In this document: positions 32,667 through 35,339 of the stretch, piece after piece
Layout of the letters: the number at the start of each line of letters is the position of its first letter
How positions within the stretch are numbered: the stretch's first letter is position 1
Assembly: GCA_029555025.1 (NCBI GenBank)
Contig: JAKPTZ010000106.1
Location: 1 to 35,339 of the forward strand
Direction of reading: 5' to 3'
DNA from: Deltaproteobacteria bacterium
GTDB lineage: Bacteria > Myxococcota_A > UBA9042 > DTJE01
Length of the DNA stretch: 35,339 nucleotides
Translations under genes and position numbers: made by a program
Notes under the pieces: generated by a model
Told to the model about the DNA's origin: nothing
What the model saw: only the letters and a program-made list of their open reading frames with translations
Database searches by the model: none

Positions 32667-35339
32667 ATGTCGATAAGCGTAAGGGAATGGGTTTTGATCG
32701 ACGAGATTGGCCGGGGCGGCATGGGCATCGTCTGGCGTGCCAGGCATCAGATGCTTCCGGGCGACTGGGCCGTAAAGGTCATTCGTCCCGAATTGAGCCA
32801 GGATTCCGAATCAAGGGCGCGCTTTCTTTCCGAAGTCACCGTGCTGAAGCGCCTTCGACATCCAAACATCATCGAGGTCGAGACGCCGTTCGAGGAAGGC
32901 GGAAACCTGTATCTGCCGATGGAGCTTCTTACCGGGAAGTCGCTGGAAAAGCTGCTTCTGGAAAGGCCGCATCCATGGAATCCCCAGGATGTGGTCAATC
33001 TTGCGCGCCAGGCCGCGGCCGGTCTTGGGTACGCCCATACCCAGGCGGAACCGGTGCTGCACAGGGACGTTAAGCCGGGGAATATCCATGTCCTTGACGG
33101 CGGCCATGTGAAGATCCTGGATTTCGGTCTGGCCAGGACACTTGGCGACAGATCGATGACGGCGGCGGGCAAGGCGGTCGGGACGCCGGCATACATGGCC
33201 CCGGAAGTCCTTGACGGGAAAAGGGCCTCGACACGATCCGACGTGTACGCGCTTGGCGTGGTCATGTATCGAATGCTTACCGGAAGGCTGCCGTATGACC
33301 TTCCTGAAGACGAGTCCTCGCTTGTCGCCCTGGTTCTTTCGATCGTCCGCGCGCATGATCGGGGATTGCCCGATATAAGGGAATTTGCGCCGGCGGTGCC
33401 CCCGCAACTTGCGGCCGTCGTGATGAATACGCTTTCCCGCGACCCGGCATTGCGCCCCGCAGATGGAATGGAACTGTCTGCCAGCCTTTCGCGGCGGGAT
33501 CTTCTTTCCAGCCAGCTCGGGGATGGACAGGCCGGCCTTGATTCGACAAGGCTCGGGATTGAACTTCCAGCCACCGGCCGGGCCGCGCAGGCCCCGGCCA
33601 GCCCGGCGGGTGTGCCGATTACACCGCCTGAAGCCTTTGGAAGGCCGATTGGATCGCACGTCCCGGCGCAGCGTGATGCCGACGTCAGTCTGTTGGGGAT
33701 TCGGGTAACCGCGGGTGATTCCGGCGTCAGATCCGAACCTGACACGGACAGGTTTGCCGAAAAGTCGGATTTCGTTCCGGTGGTTCCCCAGGTCGTCCAC
33801 GCCAAACCGCCACGTGGCCGGAAAATCTGGCCATGGATTGTCCTTGGTGTTGTCGGGATTGCGATCGGCGCGGGGTTCGGTCTGTTCGGGATCGGGTCCG
33901 GCGAATCCGGCCCCATGTCGTCCGGCGGGTTGCTTTCCGGCGGTGAACCTTCTGAAAAGGTTCAGTTTTCAATGCACATTATGTCCCAGTGTCCATTCGG
34001 TGCGCAGGTCCAGAAGGGTATTGCCCCCGTGCTGAAGACCCTCGGAAACGCGGTTGATTTCAAAATGCATTACATCGGTGACGAACCTGAACCGGGAAAT
34101 CTGACATCGATGCACGGCGCCAACGAAGTCATGGGGGACAAACTGCAGTTGTGCGCAATGAAGTATGCCCCGGCCAACTACATGGACGTAGTCGTCTGCA
34201 TGGCCAACGACATGCGCAACATTCCACAGAATTTCGAAAAGTGCGCGACCGAGGCCGGGATTGACCCGGCCCCGATCAAGGCGTGCGCCGAAGGTCAGGA
34301 AGGCACCGACCTGCTGTCAGCTTCCTTCAAGGCATCAAAGGAGGCTGGCGCCCGCGGATCCCCGACGATGTTCTTAAACGGCGAGAAGTACCAGGGTGGC
34401 CGCACCGAGAACGACTTCATGCGTTCGATTTGCAACGCGTTCAAGGCAAAAAAGCCGGCCGTCTGCGCGAACATCCCGGAACCGAAGAAGATCGTCGTCA
34501 CCGTCCTGTCCGACAGGCGCTGTACGAAGTGCTTCCCCGACAGGATCCTTGGCCAGTTGAAGAACATGTTCCCCGGACTTGAACCGAAGACCCTCGATTA
34601 CTCGGATCCGGAAGGCCGGGCGCTGTACGACAGCCTGAAGGATCAGGGCGTGAAGCTGCTGCCCGCATTCCTGTTTGATCCAGTCGTGGCCGAAGACGCC
34701 GGTTTTGACCAAATCAAGCGTTTTATCGTCGATGCCGGTCAGTACAAGCTGCTGCAGGTTGGCGCGAAGTTCGATCCGACCGCCGAAATCTGCGACAACG
34801 GCGTGGACGACAACGGTGACGGAAGGGTTGACTGCAGGGACTCCGGCTGTGATGGTTCTTCCGATTGTCGTTCCGAAATCGCGCGCAGGCTGGATCTGTT
34901 TGTGATGTCCCAGTGCCCGTTCGGCGTGAAGGCGCTCAACGCACTTCCGGAATTGATCCGGGCGTTCAAGAGCGACGGCATTACCGTCAACATCAACTAC
35001 ATCGCCGACGAAATGCCTGACGGTACCTTCAAGGCGCTGCACGGCCAGCCTGAAGTCGATGAAAACATAAGACAATTATGCGCCATCAATTACTACCCCG
35101 GGGACTACAGGTACCTGGACTACATCATATGCCGTAACAGGGACATCAAATCGTCCGACTGGAAGAGTTGCGCGGTCAACGGTATCGACCCGGACGTCAT
35201 CCGGCGTTGCGCCGACGGATCCGAAGGGCGCAGGCTTCTGTCAAAGAATCTGAAGTTTGCCAGACAACTGGAAATCGGCGCCAGTCCGACCTGGCTTGCC
35301 AACAACAAGTTCAAGTTCTCGGGCATCGCCCCGGAACAG
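32667..35339 (+). CDS. Transmembrane Ser/Thr kinase with tandem thioredoxin-fold (GILT/DsbA-like) domains, 3' end outside window
   Basis: The frame is open from ATG 32667 (AGGGA 6 bases upstream) to the right edge: 891 codons with no stop. The kinase domain has GRGGMG (15-20), Lys37, HRDVKPGN (132-139) and DFG (152-154), at the same positions as in the preceding kinase. A linker and one membrane segment (about 388-408) follow. Outside the membrane I see a GILT-like thioredoxin fold with MSQCPFG (Cys442), several spaced cysteines and the cis-Pro motif GSPTMFLNG. A CxxC thioredoxin/glutaredoxin-like domain follows (CTKC, Cys619 and Cys622). Next is a metal-binding CDNGVDDNGDGRVDC motif (from Cys709). 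A second GILT-like domain (MSQCPFG, Cys750; cis-Pro in GASPTW) is cut by the edge. This looks like a redox- or thiol-sensing receptor kinase. Confidence 0.93.
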   Translation, partial: MSISVREWVLIDEIGRGGMGIVWRARHQMLPGDWAVKVIRPELSQDSESRARFLSEVTVLKRLRHPNIIEVETPFEEGGNLYLPMELLTGKSLEKLLLERPHPWNPQDVVNLARQAAAGLGYAHTQAEPVLHRDVKPGNIHVLDGGHVKILDFGLARTLGDRSMTAAGKAVGTPAYMAPEVLDGKRASTRSDVYALGVVMYRMLTGRLPYDLPEDESSLVALVLSIVRAHDRGLPDIREFAPAVPPQLAAVVMNTLSRDPALRPADGMELSASLSRRDLLSSQLGDGQAGLDSTRLGIELPATGRAAQAPASPAGVPITPPEAFGRPIGSHVPAQRDADVSLLGIRVTAGDSGVRSEPDTDRFAEKSDFVPVVPQVVHAKPPRGRKIWPWIVLGVVGIAIGAGFGLFGIGSGESGPMSSGGLLSGGEPSEKVQFSMHIMSQCPFGAQVQKGIAPVLKTLGNAVDFKMHYIGDEPEPGNLTSMHGANEVMGDKLQLCAMKYAPANYMDVVVCMANDMRNIPQNFEKCATEAGIDPAPIKACAEGQEGTDLLSASFKASKEAGARGSPTMFLNGEKYQGGRTENDFMRSICNAFKAKKPAVCANIPEPKKIVVTVLSDRRCTKCFPDRILGQLKNMFPGLEPKTLDYSDPEGRALYDSLKDQGVKLLPAFLFDPVVAEDAGFDQIKRFIVDAGQYKLLQVGAKFDPTAEICDNGVDDNGDGRVDCRDSGCDGSSDCRSEIARRLDLFVMSQCPFGVKALNALPELIRAFKSDGITVNINYIADEMPDGTFKALHGQPEVDENIRQLCAINYYPGDYRYLDYIICRNRDIKSSDWKSCAVNGIDPDVIRRCADGSEGRRLLSKNLKFARQLEIGASPTWLANNKFKFSGIAPEQ

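Noticed and set aside
32747-33916. 389-codon minus-strand open frame opposite the second kinase
   Set aside because: The plus strand encodes an unbroken kinase with all catalytic motifs; the minus frame is Ser/Arg/Pro-rich noise.

Overview
The window is about 35 kb of GC-rich bacterial DNA. It carries seventeen or eighteen protein genes and no RNA genes that I can see. Many products are exported: lipoproteins with Asp/Ala/Thr-rich spacers after the lipobox, Ca-binding-type DxDxDG loops, CDNGxDDxxDGxxDC-type metal-binding motifs, a Cys/membrane-segment/Arg sorting tail similar to MYXO-CTERM, and two large membrane Ser/Thr kinases. Together these suggest Myxococcota or a nearby deltaproteobacterial-grade lineage. 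That is an inference from protein style only. A glycyl radical enzyme and a malic enzyme suggest an anaerobic or facultative life.

Layout. 1-2053: 3' part of a large secreted Asp- and Cys-rich protein with esterase-like segments (+). 2099-11881: a minus-strand block with a glycyl radical enzyme fused to its own radical-SAM activase, an NAD-type malic enzyme, a 1183-aa alpha/beta-hydrolase lipoprotein and a DUF975 membrane protein. 12092-15443: a secreted Cys-rich protein with an internal duplication (+), an MFS transporter (-) and a CapA-type metallophosphoesterase (+). 15464-16129: an apparently beheaded choice-of-anchor-D fragment. 16241-17535 and 23905-25255: two AAA_14/DUF4143 ATPases with nuclease-fold tails, each preceded by exactly three tandem repeats (33-bp period and 22-bp period). 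Between them lie an 877-aa lipoprotein and a 1168-aa beta-helix surface protein (-) that share the same 5' leader. 25274-25801: small Asp-rich lipoprotein (-). 26020-30381: a glycoside hydrolase family 5-like lipoprotein with a large insertion plus an outer-membrane barrel protein, apparently one operon. 30497-35339: two tandem Ser/Thr kinases with nearly the same kinase domain but different extracytoplasmic parts, one FGE/SUMF1-like and the other thioredoxin-fold. The second runs off the right edge.

The most interesting items are: (1) two DUF4143 ATPase genes each with a three-copy repeat array ending about 30-37 bp before the start codon, one of them a set of hairpins with a compensatory base change; (2) a transmembrane kinase whose outer part is a chain of GILT/DsbA-like and CxxC thioredoxin-fold domains, which looks like a redox-sensing receptor kinase; (3) the activase-glycyl radical enzyme fusion, with a repeated 11-bp element that overlaps its start codon.

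No intergenic gap exceeds 300 bases. The longest ones (7340-7577, 11882-12091, 14123-14312, 16130-16368, 23785-24007, 25802-26019) are covered below or hold only presumed promoters.
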